A DNA stretch of 64,000 nt from an uncultured Lachnospiraceae bacterium (GCA_902765725.1 CACXAT010000009.1:1-64000); one strand, 5' to 3'. Counted from the first letter of the stretch, positions 50,815 through 60,065 are shown. Program-made: numbers and translations. The notes: generated by a model not told the origin, from the sequence alone.

Positions 50815-52005
50815 ATGTCAAATGTGAACAAAGCCGCACTGGCACTGGGAACACAGCGTTCGGTGATCCGTGAGCTGTTTGAGTTCGGCAAAAAGAGGAT
50901 CGCAGAGGTCGGCGCTGAAAATGTATTCGATTTCTCCATCGGCAACCCTTCGGTCCCGGCACCGGACTGCGTAAATGAGACCGCCATCAGACTGCTGAAG
51001 GAGATGGATCCGGTGGTCCTTCACGGCTATACAAGCGCCCAGGGAGACGCGGACGTTCGAAAGAAGATCGCGGATTCGATCTTCCGCAGCTTTGATTATA
51101 AGATCAGCCCGGACAGTCTCTACATCTGCACGGGAGCTGCCGGCGGACTGTGCGGCTGCCTGAACGGCCTGCTGAACCCGGGAGAAGAGGTGGTCGTATT
51201 CGCGCCTTATTTCCCTGAATACAAGGTATTCATCGAAAAGGCCGGTGGCAGGATGCGGCTGATCCCGGCGGACACCGAGCATTTTCAGATCGATTTCGAG
51301 CGATTTGAAGAAGCGCTTGGCAGCAATACGAAGGCTGTCCTGATCAATTCTCCGAACAATCCCTCCGGCGCGGTCTATTCCGAGGAGACGATCCGCCGCC
51401 TGGCACAGATTCTGGAGGACAAGAGCAAAGAGACCGGAAGCCCGATCTACCTGATCTCGGACGAGCCCTACCGGGCGATCGCCTTTGAAGGGGTCAAAGT
51501 CCCCTGGGTCCCGTCTTATTACCGCAACACACTGGTCTGCTATTCCTGGTCCAAGGCACTGTCCCTTCCCGGAGAGCGTCTGGGATATGTGGCCGTCTCT
51601 GAAGAGATGGAAGACCACGATGAGGTCTACGCGGCCGTTGCGGGAGCTTCCCGCGCTCTGGGCTATGTCAGTGCCCCGAGCCTGTTCCAGAGAGTCTGCG
51701 CTGAGTGTGTGGATGACACCAGCGATATTACCGTCTACGAGACCAACAGGAATATCCTCGTGAAGGGTCTCAGGGATCTGGGCTTTACCTGCGTGGAGCC
51801 GGAAGGCACCTTCTACATGTTCCCGCAGACACTGATCCCGGATGACGTAGCGTTCTGCGAGAAGGCAAAAGACTTCAACCTTCTCATTGTCCCCGGAGCC
51901 GGATTCGGCTGCCCCGGACACTGCCGGATCAGCTACTGTGTTCCGACACAGCGTGCTGAACGTTCGCTGGATGCATTTGCGAAGCTTGCCGCGTTTTACA
52001 AGTAA
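50815..52005 (+). CDS. Class I/II aminotransferase, probably aromatic/aspartate type
   Basis: 396 residues. FDFSIGNPSVPAPDC, GAAGGLCGCLNGLLNPGEEVVVFAPYFPEY, INSPNNPSGAVYS, LISDEPYRAIAFEG and the PLP-lysine motif VCYSWSKALSLPGERLGYV define the enzyme; the SxSKxLSLPGER motif is frequent in Clostridia relatives. RISYCVP holds the carboxylate-binding Arg. It would supply aryl pyruvates to IorAB. AAAGGA precedes the ATG. Confidence 0.9.
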   Translation: MSNVNKAALALGTQRSVIRELFEFGKKRIAEVGAENVFDFSIGNPSVPAPDCVNETAIRLLKEMDPVVLHGYTSAQGDADVRKKIADSIFRSFDYKISPDSLYICTGAAGGLCGCLNGLLNPGEEVVVFAPYFPEYKVFIEKAGGRMRLIPADTEHFQIDFERFEEALGSNTKAVLINSPNNPSGAVYSEETIRRLAQILEDKSKETGSPIYLISDEPYRAIAFEGVKVPWVPSYYRNTLVCYSWSKALSLPGERLGYVAVSEEMEDHDEVYAAVAGASRALGYVSAPSLFQRVCAECVDDTSDITVYETNRNILVKGLRDLGFTCVEPEGTFYMFPQTLIPDDVAFCEKAKDFNLLIVPGAGFGCPGHCRISYCVPTQRAERSLDAFAKLAAFYK

Positions 52006-52032
52006 GAGAATATTGATGTGGAGGAATATGAT

Positions 52033-53667
52033 ATGCCTGTAACCGAATTACTAGTCAGAAACGCACGTGAACACGGGGATGAGATCGCCCTGGTGGAACT
52101 GAATCCCAGCATGGAGGATCCCCGGAAGCTCTCCTTCAAGGAATACGACCTGGTTCAGCAGACGGTCGCTCATCCGTACCGCCGCGAGATTACCTGGCAG
52201 GTATTTGATGAGAAGGCGAACCGTGTCGCCAATATGCTGATCGACCGGGGCGTGAAAAAGGGGGACAAGGTCGCGATCCTTATGTTCAACTGCCTTGAAT
52301 GGCTGCCGATCTATTTCGGTATCCTGAAATCCGGTGCGGTCGCAGTTCCCTTCAATTTCAGATATACGGCCAATGAGATCTCCTACTGCCTGAGCCTGGC
52401 TGAGGTGGAAGTCCTGTTCTTCGGGCCGGAATTCATCAACAGGATTCAGACCAACTCCGACGCGATCGGCGAGGGCAGGCTGCTGTTCTATGTGGGAGAC
52501 GGATGCCCGGAATTCGCGGAGAGCTACCGCGAGCTGGCAGCGGATTATCCGAGTACGGATCCGCAGGTTCCGCTGACCAACGATGACTTCGGAGCGATCT
52601 ATTTCTCATCGGGGACCACTGGCTTCCCGAAGGCGATCCTTCACAAGCATCTGTCTCTGTACCAGGCTGCCGAGATGGAGGCTGTCCATCACCGTACGAC
52701 GAAGGATGACTGCTTCCTGTGCATACCGCCTCTGTACCATACAGGCGCGAAGTTCCACTGGATGGGGTCTCTGTGGACCTGCTCGAAGGCAGTCCTTCTG
52801 AAGGGAACCAAGCCGGATGTGATCCTGAAGGCCGCGTCGGATGAGCAGTGCACGATCGTGTGGCTGCTGGTCCCGTGGGCACAGGATATCCTGGATGCCC
52901 TCGACCGCGGTGATATCAAACTCTCCGACTATAAGCTCGATCAGTGGAGACTGATGCATATCGGAGCCCAGCCGGTTCCGCCGTCACTGATCCGTCACTG
53001 GAAAGAATACTTCCCGGATCATCTGTACGATACCAACTATGGCCTGTCCGAATCCACAGGTCCCGGCTGTGTGCACCTTGGCCTTGACAACATCCACAAA
53101 GTCGGTGCCATCGGCGTTCCCGGATACCGCTGGGAGTGCATGATCGCTGACGAGAACGGCAATGCGGTGAAGCAGGGCGAGGTCGGCGAACTCTGCGTCA
53201 GGGGCCCCGGCGTCATGACCGAGTATTTCAACAACCCCGAGGCGACTGCGGAAGTGCTGAAGGATGGGTGGCTGTATACCGGCGATATGGCGATGCAGGA
53301 CAGCGATGGATTTATCTTCCTGGTCGACCGCAAGAAGGATGTTATCGTATCGGGCGGAGAGAATATCTATCCGGTCGAGATCGAGAATTTCCTCGAGGAG
53401 CATCCGAAGATCAAGGATGTGGCAGTCATCGGTATGCCGGATAAGCGCCTGGGCGAGATCACAGGAGCGATCATCGAGCTCAAAGAAGGCATGAAATGCA
53501 CTGAGGATGAGATCAACCGTTTCTGCGCGGCGCTTCCGCGCTATAAGAGACCGAAGCAGATCATCTTCGCGGATGTCCCGAGAAATGCTACGGGCAAGAT
53601 CGAGAAGCCTGCTCTCAGAAAGCGCTACGGTGTAGAGAATCTGGTAGCGAAGGAAAACCAGTCCTGA
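52033..53667 (+). CDS. ATP-dependent acyl-CoA synthetase (AMP-forming)
   Basis: About 544 residues of the ANL superfamily: IYFSSGTTGFPKAILHKH (P-loop), TNYGLSESTGPG, WLYTGDMAMQDSDGFIFLVDRKKDVIVSGGENIYPVEIENFL, and the catalytic Lys in RNATGKIEKPALRKRY. The substrate is likely an aryl acid or medium-chain acid. In this operon it could convert aryl-acetate to its CoA ester or, run backwards, gain energy from aryl-acetyl-CoA. The ATG at 52033 has GGAGG eight bases before it; a GTG at 52018 overlaps that site. Confidence 0.9.
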   Translation: MPVTELLVRNAREHGDEIALVELNPSMEDPRKLSFKEYDLVQQTVAHPYRREITWQVFDEKANRVANMLIDRGVKKGDKVAILMFNCLEWLPIYFGILKSGAVAVPFNFRYTANEISYCLSLAEVEVLFFGPEFINRIQTNSDAIGEGRLLFYVGDGCPEFAESYRELAADYPSTDPQVPLTNDDFGAIYFSSGTTGFPKAILHKHLSLYQAAEMEAVHHRTTKDDCFLCIPPLYHTGAKFHWMGSLWTCSKAVLLKGTKPDVILKAASDEQCTIVWLLVPWAQDILDALDRGDIKLSDYKLDQWRLMHIGAQPVPPSLIRHWKEYFPDHLYDTNYGLSESTGPGCVHLGLDNIHKVGAIGVPGYRWECMIADENGNAVKQGEVGELCVRGPGVMTEYFNNPEATAEVLKDGWLYTGDMAMQDSDGFIFLVDRKKDVIVSGGENIYPVEIENFLEEHPKIKDVAVIGMPDKRLGEITGAIIELKEGMKCTEDEINRFCAALPRYKRPKQIIFADVPRNATGKIEKPALRKRYGVENLVAKENQS

Positions 53668-53718
53668 CAGGAGGAGTGTGCGGCAGAGCAGCGTAAGGCT
53701 GGCAGGGAGGAATACAGA

Positions 53719-55479
53719 ATGAAGAGATGGCAGCGCATGCGTGCGTGCGGGATCATACTGGTGTTATTCACACTGATCATGACCGGGATGATGGCAGCAC
53801 CGACATGCGCTGCCATCTATAATTTCCCCTACCCTTCGGCCGAGAATAAGAAGGGGCTGATGGCCGGCGACGGGATGGTGGAGGATGTTCTGGAACTGAA
53901 TATCAACCACGCCACATTTAATTTCCCGATCACGCACATGATCGCTTACAAGTCTGAACGCAATTCGTCAAGCTCCTATTCGATCAAGTATAAAGGAAAG
54001 AGATACTGGTTCAGGAAGGAGCATATCCACGCCTGGGACGCAGTGCTGAAGCAGCTGAAGAAGAACAACATCATTGTCACAGGTATCCTTCTGGTCGACA
54101 AGCGCTCTGACCTGAAGAATCTGATCTATCCGTCCGCGAGAAATAAGAAGGCCGGCTATTATATGTGGAATATGGACGGGAAAAAGAACCAGCGGCAGAT
54201 CGAAGCCGCGATCAGGTTTCTCGCAAAACGGTATACGAACAGTAAATACGGCAGGGTGACCGGCTGGGTCGTCGGCAATGAGATCAACAGCGCTTCTGCC
54301 TGGAACCGGGCGGGAAATGTCAGCTTTTCGCAGTATATGGATGCCTATGCCCGGATGTTCGAGAGAAGCTCCGATATCATCCACGGCGTCTATTCGAATG
54401 CAAGGCTGTACATTCCGCTGGATCATTTCTGGAATATCAGCTTTGGCGGGAGCGAGACCTACAGGGGAAGAGAATGTCTGGAGGCCTTTGCTGCACGTAT
54501 GCAGCGCGACGGTTACAGATGGAACCTGGCCTATCATGCCTACAACGGGGATATGAACCAGCCCTCGATTACGGCAGCGCAGAAGTACGGCACAACAGAT
54601 ACCCTGGATACGCCGATCATCACGATGAAGAACCTCGGCGTACTGACAGAGTATATCCGGAGCAGATACGGGACAGGCACACGCATCATACTGAGCGAGC
54701 AGGGGTATTCCTCCACCTATATGGGACGCAGTGAGACCGGACTGCAGAGTGACGCTGTCGCTCTGTCCTACTACCTGGCGCTGGCAGATCCCATGGTGGA
54801 TTCATTTGTCTACTACTCCCATCTGGATCAGACCTTTCTGAAGAAGGCAGGCTCAAGCTACGGGCTATGGAACGTGTCAAAGAGTGATAAAGCGACCTCC
54901 AGAAAACCATCCTGGTCTGTGTTCAAGTACATGGATACGGACCTGAGCAGCCTGGTCCTGGATCAGGCCCGCAGAACGGCGCAGAGTATGACCGGGAAGC
55001 AGGTGTCCGCGACCCGGACGATGATGCAGGGAACGCTGACATCCTGCGGACGCTATAAACTGAAGAAGAAGCTGGCAAAGGGATGGAAGAGCCTGGGCGC
55101 AGTCAGCTCTCTCAGCCGGTCCGGAGGAAGCATCACACTCAGGAGGGACCCCTCCAGAAACAGCAATGTGTACTGGGGGATTCAGAAGACCTTCAAAGCA
55201 ATGAATGTCTCGTCCTGTCCGCGCCTCTTTCTGACCGTGCGCGGCGGTCGGCTCACCAGTGGAAAGACAGAGCTGCTGGTGCGGGTCTTTGCCGGCAGCA
55301 GGAACGTCTATGAGGCATCTGCGCAGATCCGCGGAAGTAAAAAACAGTATCTTGTGACCGACCTTCAGGGCTGGAAGTACAGTTCCGGGATCACGAAGAT
55401 CCAGATCCTGATCAAGCGTGAGTCGGGAAACTGGAAAAAGGGAGCCGGCGTGGTACTGGAGAATATAGGATTCAGATAG
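53719..55479 (+). CDS. Secreted glycosidase-like protein (DUF5722-like TIM barrel)
   Basis: 586 residues. A signal peptide (CGIILVLFTLIMTGMMAAPTCAA) is followed by IYNFPYPSAENKKGLMAGDGMVEDVLELNINHATFNF. RVTGWVVGNEINSASAWNRAG contains a Glu placed as in the acid/base WxxxNE motif of GH clan A, and RIILSEQGYSS a second Glu placed as the nucleophile. The last 140 residues resemble a carbohydrate-binding-like beta domain. The family name is from memory and uncertain; glycosidase activity is an inference. A strong terminator follows. Confidence 0.7.
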   Translation: MKRWQRMRACGIILVLFTLIMTGMMAAPTCAAIYNFPYPSAENKKGLMAGDGMVEDVLELNINHATFNFPITHMIAYKSERNSSSSYSIKYKGKRYWFRKEHIHAWDAVLKQLKKNNIIVTGILLVDKRSDLKNLIYPSARNKKAGYYMWNMDGKKNQRQIEAAIRFLAKRYTNSKYGRVTGWVVGNEINSASAWNRAGNVSFSQYMDAYARMFERSSDIIHGVYSNARLYIPLDHFWNISFGGSETYRGRECLEAFAARMQRDGYRWNLAYHAYNGDMNQPSITAAQKYGTTDTLDTPIITMKNLGVLTEYIRSRYGTGTRIILSEQGYSSTYMGRSETGLQSDAVALSYYLALADPMVDSFVYYSHLDQTFLKKAGSSYGLWNVSKSDKATSRKPSWSVFKYMDTDLSSLVLDQARRTAQSMTGKQVSATRTMMQGTLTSCGRYKLKKKLAKGWKSLGAVSSLSRSGGSITLRRDPSRNSNVYWGIQKTFKAMNVSSCPRLFLTVRGGRLTSGKTELLVRVFAGSRNVYEASAQIRGSKKQYLVTDLQGWKYSSGITKIQILIKRESGNWKKGAGVVLENIGFR

Positions 55480-55503
55480 GATCCAGACAGGATCCGGATA
55501 AAA

Positions 55504-55526
55504 ATCCCCCGTATGGGGGATTTTTT
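55504..55526 (+). terminator. Terminator of the secreted glycosidase-like gene
   Basis: ATCCCCC-GTAT-GGGGGAT followed by TTTTT; preceded by AAAA, so it could also act on the minus strand. Confidence 0.92.
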
Positions 55527-55528
55527 GC

Positions 55529-55591
55529 TTGCATTTTTATCACAGTGTGATAATATATTCACATGCGCGCTTTAATGGTTTAAAGCGTCTA
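55529..55591 (+). promoter_or_regulatory. Symporter promoter with two palindromic operators
   Basis: TTGCAT (55529-55534) and TAATAT (55551-55556) have a 16-base spacer containing the palindrome TATCAC-AGT-GTGATA (55538-55552). Just downstream CGCTTTAA-TGGT-TTAAAGCG (55568-55587) is a second perfect palindrome near the start point. The second resembles the element at 47893-47926 before yerC. The leader runs to 55649 with AGAGGGAGAATGAACC before the ATG. Confidence 0.65.
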
Positions 55592-55649
55592 TACATGAAT
55601 GCGTTCATGCACAAAAGTAATTAGCAACAGCAAAGAGGGAGAATGAACC

Positions 55650-57191
55650 ATGGCAATCAAGATTGTGTTTCTCATCATTTTCTTCGTGGTTATGATCATG
55701 ATCGGCATCATGACACGGAGAAAGGCAAACAGCGTTGACGGCTTCGTACTCGGCGGCAGATCCGCAGGTCCCTGGCTCACGGCATTCGGCTACGGCACGT
55801 CCTATTTTTCTGCGGTCGTGTTTGTCGGATATGCCGGGCAGTTCGGATATAAATACGGAATCTCGGCGACCTGGGCCGGTATCGGCAACGCGGTGCTGGG
55901 ATCCCTGCTCGCATGGATCGTCCTGGGACGCCGTACAAGAGTCATGACAAAACATCTTGATTCCCGTACCATGCCGGACTTCTTCGGCAAGCGTTTCGAC
56001 AGCAGCAGCCTGAAGGTAGCTGCCGCGCTGATCTCATTTGTCTTCCTGATCCCCTATACATCCTCTGTCTACAATGGTCTGTCCAGACTGTTCCGTATGG
56101 CATTCAACATCCCCTATACGACCTGCGTCATCGTGATGGCGGCTCTGACCTGCGTCTATGTCGTTCTCGGCGGCTACATGGCAACGGTGGTAAATGACTT
56201 CGTTCAGGGTATCATCATGCTGTTTGGCATCTGCGCCGCCATACTGGCAGTGATCAACAGCAACGGCGGTTTCATCCAGGCGCTGACCACGCTGTCCGCC
56301 TATGAGAGTGATCTGGCAGTTACAGAGGGCATGAAGGGAGCATTTGTATCCTTCTTCGGACCGGACCCGCTGAATCTGCTCGGAGTCGTGGTCCTTACCT
56401 CTCTTGGAACCTGGGGCCTTCCCCAGATGGTCGGCAAGTTCTATGCGATCAAGGATGAGAAGGCGATCAAGGCAGGAACGATCATCTCGACCTTCTTTGC
56501 GATCGTGGTCGCCGGCGGATGCTATTTCCTGGGCGGCTTCGGACGTCTCTACAGCGAGAACCCCGCGATCTACAACGCGGACGGATCTGTCGCTTACGAC
56601 GCCATCGTTCCGACTATGCTGTCCGGACTTCCCGATATCCTGATCGGAATCGTGGTCGTGCTGGTCCTGTCAGCATCCATGTCCACGCTTTCTTCGCTGG
56701 TACTGACATCGTCCTCCTCCGTTACCCTCGATCTGATCGCTCATTTCAATACGAAGATGGGAGAGAAGAAGAAGCTGGTCACCATGAGAGTGCTGCTGGT
56801 ATTCTTCATCATCCTCTCTGTCGTACTGGCTCTGAATCCGCCGACATTCATCGCCCAGCTGATGGGCTATTCATGGGGCGCTCTGGCAGGCTCCTTCCTT
56901 GCTCCGTTCCTGTACGGCCTGTACTGGAAGAAGACGACCAAGGCATCGGTATGGGCATGCTTTGCGGCCGGAGTCGGCATCACGCTTGCCAACATGATCT
57001 TCCACTTTATCAAGAGCCCGATCAACGCCGGGGCATTCACCATGCTGATCGGTCTGGTGATCGTACCGGTGGTCTCGCTGGTAACACCGAAGCAGGATAC
57101 TTCGAGAGTAGACGATATCTTCTCCGGATACGAGGAGACGATCACCATCAAGAAGCAGTACAGCCTCGTGGAGGAATCAGAAGAGGAATAA
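55650..57191 (+). CDS. Sodium:solute symporter (SSS family)
   Basis: 513 residues with about 13 membrane spans. The family opening is DGFVLGGRSAGPWLTAFGYGTSYFSAVVFVGYAGQFGYKYG; VYVVLGGYMATVVNDFVQGIIMLFG matches the SSS signature GGYxAVxxTDxxQ in form, and ASMSTLSSLVLTSSSSVTLDL carries the Na2-site Ser residues. The substrate is not readable (sugar, proline, pantothenate and carboxylate carriers share these marks). It is transcribed alone. Confidence 0.9.
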   Translation: MAIKIVFLIIFFVVMIMIGIMTRRKANSVDGFVLGGRSAGPWLTAFGYGTSYFSAVVFVGYAGQFGYKYGISATWAGIGNAVLGSLLAWIVLGRRTRVMTKHLDSRTMPDFFGKRFDSSSLKVAAALISFVFLIPYTSSVYNGLSRLFRMAFNIPYTTCVIVMAALTCVYVVLGGYMATVVNDFVQGIIMLFGICAAILAVINSNGGFIQALTTLSAYESDLAVTEGMKGAFVSFFGPDPLNLLGVVVLTSLGTWGLPQMVGKFYAIKDEKAIKAGTIISTFFAIVVAGGCYFLGGFGRLYSENPAIYNADGSVAYDAIVPTMLSGLPDILIGIVVVLVLSASMSTLSSLVLTSSSSVTLDLIAHFNTKMGEKKKLVTMRVLLVFFIILSVVLALNPPTFIAQLMGYSWGALAGSFLAPFLYGLYWKKTTKASVWACFAAGVGITLANMIFHFIKSPINAGAFTMLIGLVIVPVVSLVTPKQDTSRVDDIFSGYEETITIKKQYSLVEESEEE

Positions 57192-57320
57192 GAACGCGAA
57201 AAAGACTGATTTGTTTGAACAATTCAAACAATTTATGCGGTATATGGAAATATTAACAGAGTACTTTTAGTCACATTGCACAAAATAATTGAAATTATAT
57301 GATATTTCATATTACATACA

Positions 57321-57625
57321 TTGAAATATCAGACGAATGGCGCTATAATACAGCTAAGGTGGTTGTACGGGAAGCCATTCATAAGACGATAACGGGTCGG
57401 TGGGATCCGTCTAATCTGTGTGTTACTATGACTTTCTGGGGGCAGCGCTGGCTGCCCCCATTATTCTCCCACCCAAAGTTCTGTGGAGGCGGCTTCGTAC
57501 GCCTTCACAGGACAATAAAGGGTGGGAGGCTTTTAAGCGCGGCACCATATGGTTGTTAACGCGCGCGCGGGAGACCCGGCTGCGGGACAGGTTCTGTCTG
57601 TTCTGTCAGCCGGGTCTTTATTTGG
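57321..57625 (+). ncRNA. Free-standing structured RNA of unknown class, with own promoter and terminator
   Basis: TTGAAA (57321-57326), a 17-base spacer and TATAAT (57344-57349) form an almost ideal sigma-A promoter, placing the start near 57356. About 265 bases follow without a convincing frame. They hold a perfect 10-base-pair hairpin (57437-57460), a long hairpin CTCCCACCC/GGGTGGGAG (57466-57474 with 57520-57528) continued by GTTCTGTGGAGGCG/CGCCTTCACAGGAC (57478-57491 with 57500-57513), and a terminator AGACCCGGCTG/CAGCCGGGTCT plus TTTATTT. It does not match tmRNA, RNase P or SRP RNA signatures I know. A 6S RNA homologue is possible. Confidence 0.65.
57570..57625 (+). terminator. Terminator of the structured RNA
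   Basis: AGACCCGGCTG and CAGCCGGGTCT pair perfectly over 11 base pairs around an ACAGGTTCTGTCTGT-containing loop, followed by TTTATTT. It lies before the GH3 gene, so that gene needs its own promoter (a TACAAT near 57651 is the only -10 seen). Confidence 0.82.
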
Positions 57626-57710
57626 TGGACGGGATACCAAAATATGATACAATGACTGCAATCTGGTTTATCCAAAGAAACACTACGGATACTTCATGGA
57701 GGTAATTAGT

Positions 57711-60065
57711 ATGAAGAACCGCTGGAGCAGACTTCGTTATACGCCTGTGCTTCCCCTTGGCCGGGACGGCAGACTGGTCACTGCGTCAAAAGAGCATCTG
57801 GAGCTGTCGCGGGCAGCCGCAAGTGAGGGGATGGTGCTTCTGAAAAATGAAAACCATGTGCTTCCCCTCGCAAAGGGCGCAAAAGTCGTGCTGTTCGGCA
57901 AGGCAGCTGCGGATTATGTAAAAGGAGGCGGCGGGAGCGGTGACGTGACCGTCCCCTATGAGCGCAGCCTGATCCAGGGACTTGGCATCAAGCAGAAAGA
58001 GGGAAAGGTCGAGCTTCTGGCATCGCTGACAGAGTTTTATGAGAAAAATGTGCAGGAGCAGTATGCCCTGGGCGTGGAGAAGGGAAAGGCGGCCGAGCCG
58101 GAGATTCCCCCGGAGCTTCTGGAGGAGGCCAGGGCCTTTACCGATACCGCAGTCCTGTCGATCTGCAGGTTCTCGGGAGAAGGAGATGACAGGAAGGCGG
58201 AGGATTACTGCCTTACGGATGCGGAGCGCAGCCTGATCGGGATTGTCACGGAGAATTTTGCCAGGGTGATCGTTGTCCTGAATATCGGCAGCGTTATGGA
58301 GACCGGATGGATCCGGGATGACAGCAGGATCAGCGGGGCTCTGCTCGCGTATCAGGGCGGCGTGGAAGGCGGCCTTGCCGCGGCGGACATCCTGACAGGA
58401 GACGTGAATCCGTCCGGACATCTGTCGGATACCTTCGCGCGGTCTCTGGAGGATTATCCCTCTGCAAGTTCATTCTGCGAGTCAGAGGACTATGTGAATT
58501 ATACAGAGGATATCTATGTCGGATACCGGTACTTTGAGACGATCCCCGGTGCCCGGGACAAGGTGGTGTATCCCTTCGGGCACGGTCTGTCCTACTCGGA
58601 GTTTCTGATCAATCCGGTGTACTGCACCCAGGCCGGCAGCGACGTTGTCATGAGCGTCAAGGTCACGAACCTGTCCGAGATGCCGGGCAAAGAGGTGGTA
58701 CAGGTCTACGCGAAGCTGCCGCAGGGAAAACTCGGGAAACCGGCGCTGACCCTGGTATCCTTCGCAAAGACAGGCATGCTGGGCTGCGGCGTGTCCCAGT
58801 CCATCGATATGTCCTTCCCGGTCCGTATGCTGGCCTCCTATGACGATCTGGGGAAAGTCTGCAGATCCTCCTGGGTCATTGAAAAGGGCGATTATGAATT
58901 CTATGTGGGGGACAGCGTCCGGAATCTGACGAAAGTCCTCTATACCTGGAAGGTTGATGAAGACATCGTGGTGGAGCAGCTGGAGGAGAGATGCGCCCCG
59001 CATAAACTTTCAAAGAGGCTTCTGGCAGACGGGACATACGAGGATCTTCCAGAGAGCGAATACGCGAAGCGCACTGTGGGCCTTGAGCCGCTGCCTGACC
59101 TGGAGAATGACTACCCTCTGCCGGAGACTGCCGCGATCTGCGGCGAACAGGTATCCTGGGCTCCCGGAGTGAAGAAAACAGGAATCGCCTTTGACGAGGT
59201 CGCGGACGGCACGCATACGCTGGAAGAATTCATGGACCAGCTGACTGTGGATGAACTGATCTCTCTGACAGGCGGACAGCCCAATACCGGAGTGGCCAAC
59301 ACCTTCGGATGGGGGAATCTCCACAGATACGGGGTTCCGAACGCCATGACCGCAGACGGAGGCGCGGGACTGCGGGTCGAGCCGCAGACCGGGGTGAAGG
59401 CAACTGCCTGGCCCTGCGCAACGCTTCTTGCCTGCACCTGGGATAAGGATCTGCTTGAGCGGATCGGCGCGGCGGCTGCGAAGGAAGTTAAGGAAAATAA
59501 CCTGTGCGTGTGGCTTGCCCCCGCCATCAACATTCACAGAAATCCATTGTGCGGACGTAACTTTGAGTATTATTCCGAAGATCCGCTTCTTGCCGGGCTG
59601 TGCGCCGGGGCTGTGGTGCATGGAGTCCAGAGTCAGAAGATCGGAGCCTGCATCAAGCACTTCTGCGTAAACAATAAAGAGACCAACCGGAGGAACAGTG
59701 ATTCCAGAGTCAGTGAGAGAGCACTCAGGGAGATCTATTTGAGGGCATTTGAACTGATCGTAAAGAGAGAGCGGCCCTGGGCAGTCATGTCTTCCTACAA
59801 CCTGCTCAACGGGATCCACACCTCGGAAAACCGGGAGCTGCTTACAGGCATCCTGCGTGATGAGTGGGGCTTTGACGGGGTGGTGTCGACAGACTGGTGG
59901 AATACCGCGGAGCACTATCTGGAACTGAAGGCGGGAAATGACATCAAGATGGCCGCCGGCTATCCGGGCCGGGTCAAAGAGGCATATGAGAAGGGGCTGA
60001 TCAGCCGTGAAGAGATCGCGCGAAACGCCCGCCGCGTACTGGAACTGCTCCTGAAACTGGAGTAG
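57711..60065 (+). CDS. Family 3 beta-glycosidase with inverted domain order
   Basis: 784 residues. The GH3 C-terminal-type domain comes first (LSRAAASEGMVLLKNENHVLPL, VVLNIGSVMETGWI, LAYQGGVEGGLAAADILTGDVNPSGHLSDTF), then a fibronectin-like domain (YPFGHGLSYSEF, KVTNLSEMPGKEVVQVY), and last the TIM barrel (MTADGGAGLRV, APAINIHRNPLCGRNFEYYSEDP, CIKHFCVNNKETNR, and the nucleophile Asp in WGFDGVVSTDWW). Ruminococcal beta-glucosidases share this order. There is no signal peptide, so it acts on imported oligosaccharides. GGAGGTAATTAGT precedes the ATG at 57711. Confidence 0.9.
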   Translation: MKNRWSRLRYTPVLPLGRDGRLVTASKEHLELSRAAASEGMVLLKNENHVLPLAKGAKVVLFGKAAADYVKGGGGSGDVTVPYERSLIQGLGIKQKEGKVELLASLTEFYEKNVQEQYALGVEKGKAAEPEIPPELLEEARAFTDTAVLSICRFSGEGDDRKAEDYCLTDAERSLIGIVTENFARVIVVLNIGSVMETGWIRDDSRISGALLAYQGGVEGGLAAADILTGDVNPSGHLSDTFARSLEDYPSASSFCESEDYVNYTEDIYVGYRYFETIPGARDKVVYPFGHGLSYSEFLINPVYCTQAGSDVVMSVKVTNLSEMPGKEVVQVYAKLPQGKLGKPALTLVSFAKTGMLGCGVSQSIDMSFPVRMLASYDDLGKVCRSSWVIEKGDYEFYVGDSVRNLTKVLYTWKVDEDIVVEQLEERCAPHKLSKRLLADGTYEDLPESEYAKRTVGLEPLPDLENDYPLPETAAICGEQVSWAPGVKKTGIAFDEVADGTHTLEEFMDQLTVDELISLTGGQPNTGVANTFGWGNLHRYGVPNAMTADGGAGLRVEPQTGVKATAWPCATLLACTWDKDLLERIGAAAAKEVKENNLCVWLAPAINIHRNPLCGRNFEYYSEDPLLAGLCAGAVVHGVQSQKIGACIKHFCVNNKETNRRNSDSRVSERALREIYLRAFELIVKRERPWAVMSSYNLLNGIHTSENRELLTGILRDEWGFDGVVSTDWWNTAEHYLELKAGNDIKMAAGYPGRVKEAYEKGLISREEIARNARRVLELLLKLE

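Noticed and set aside
57418..57705. Open frame of 95 codons across the structured RNA region
   Set aside because: It runs through three hairpins and a terminator and has no ribosome binding site.
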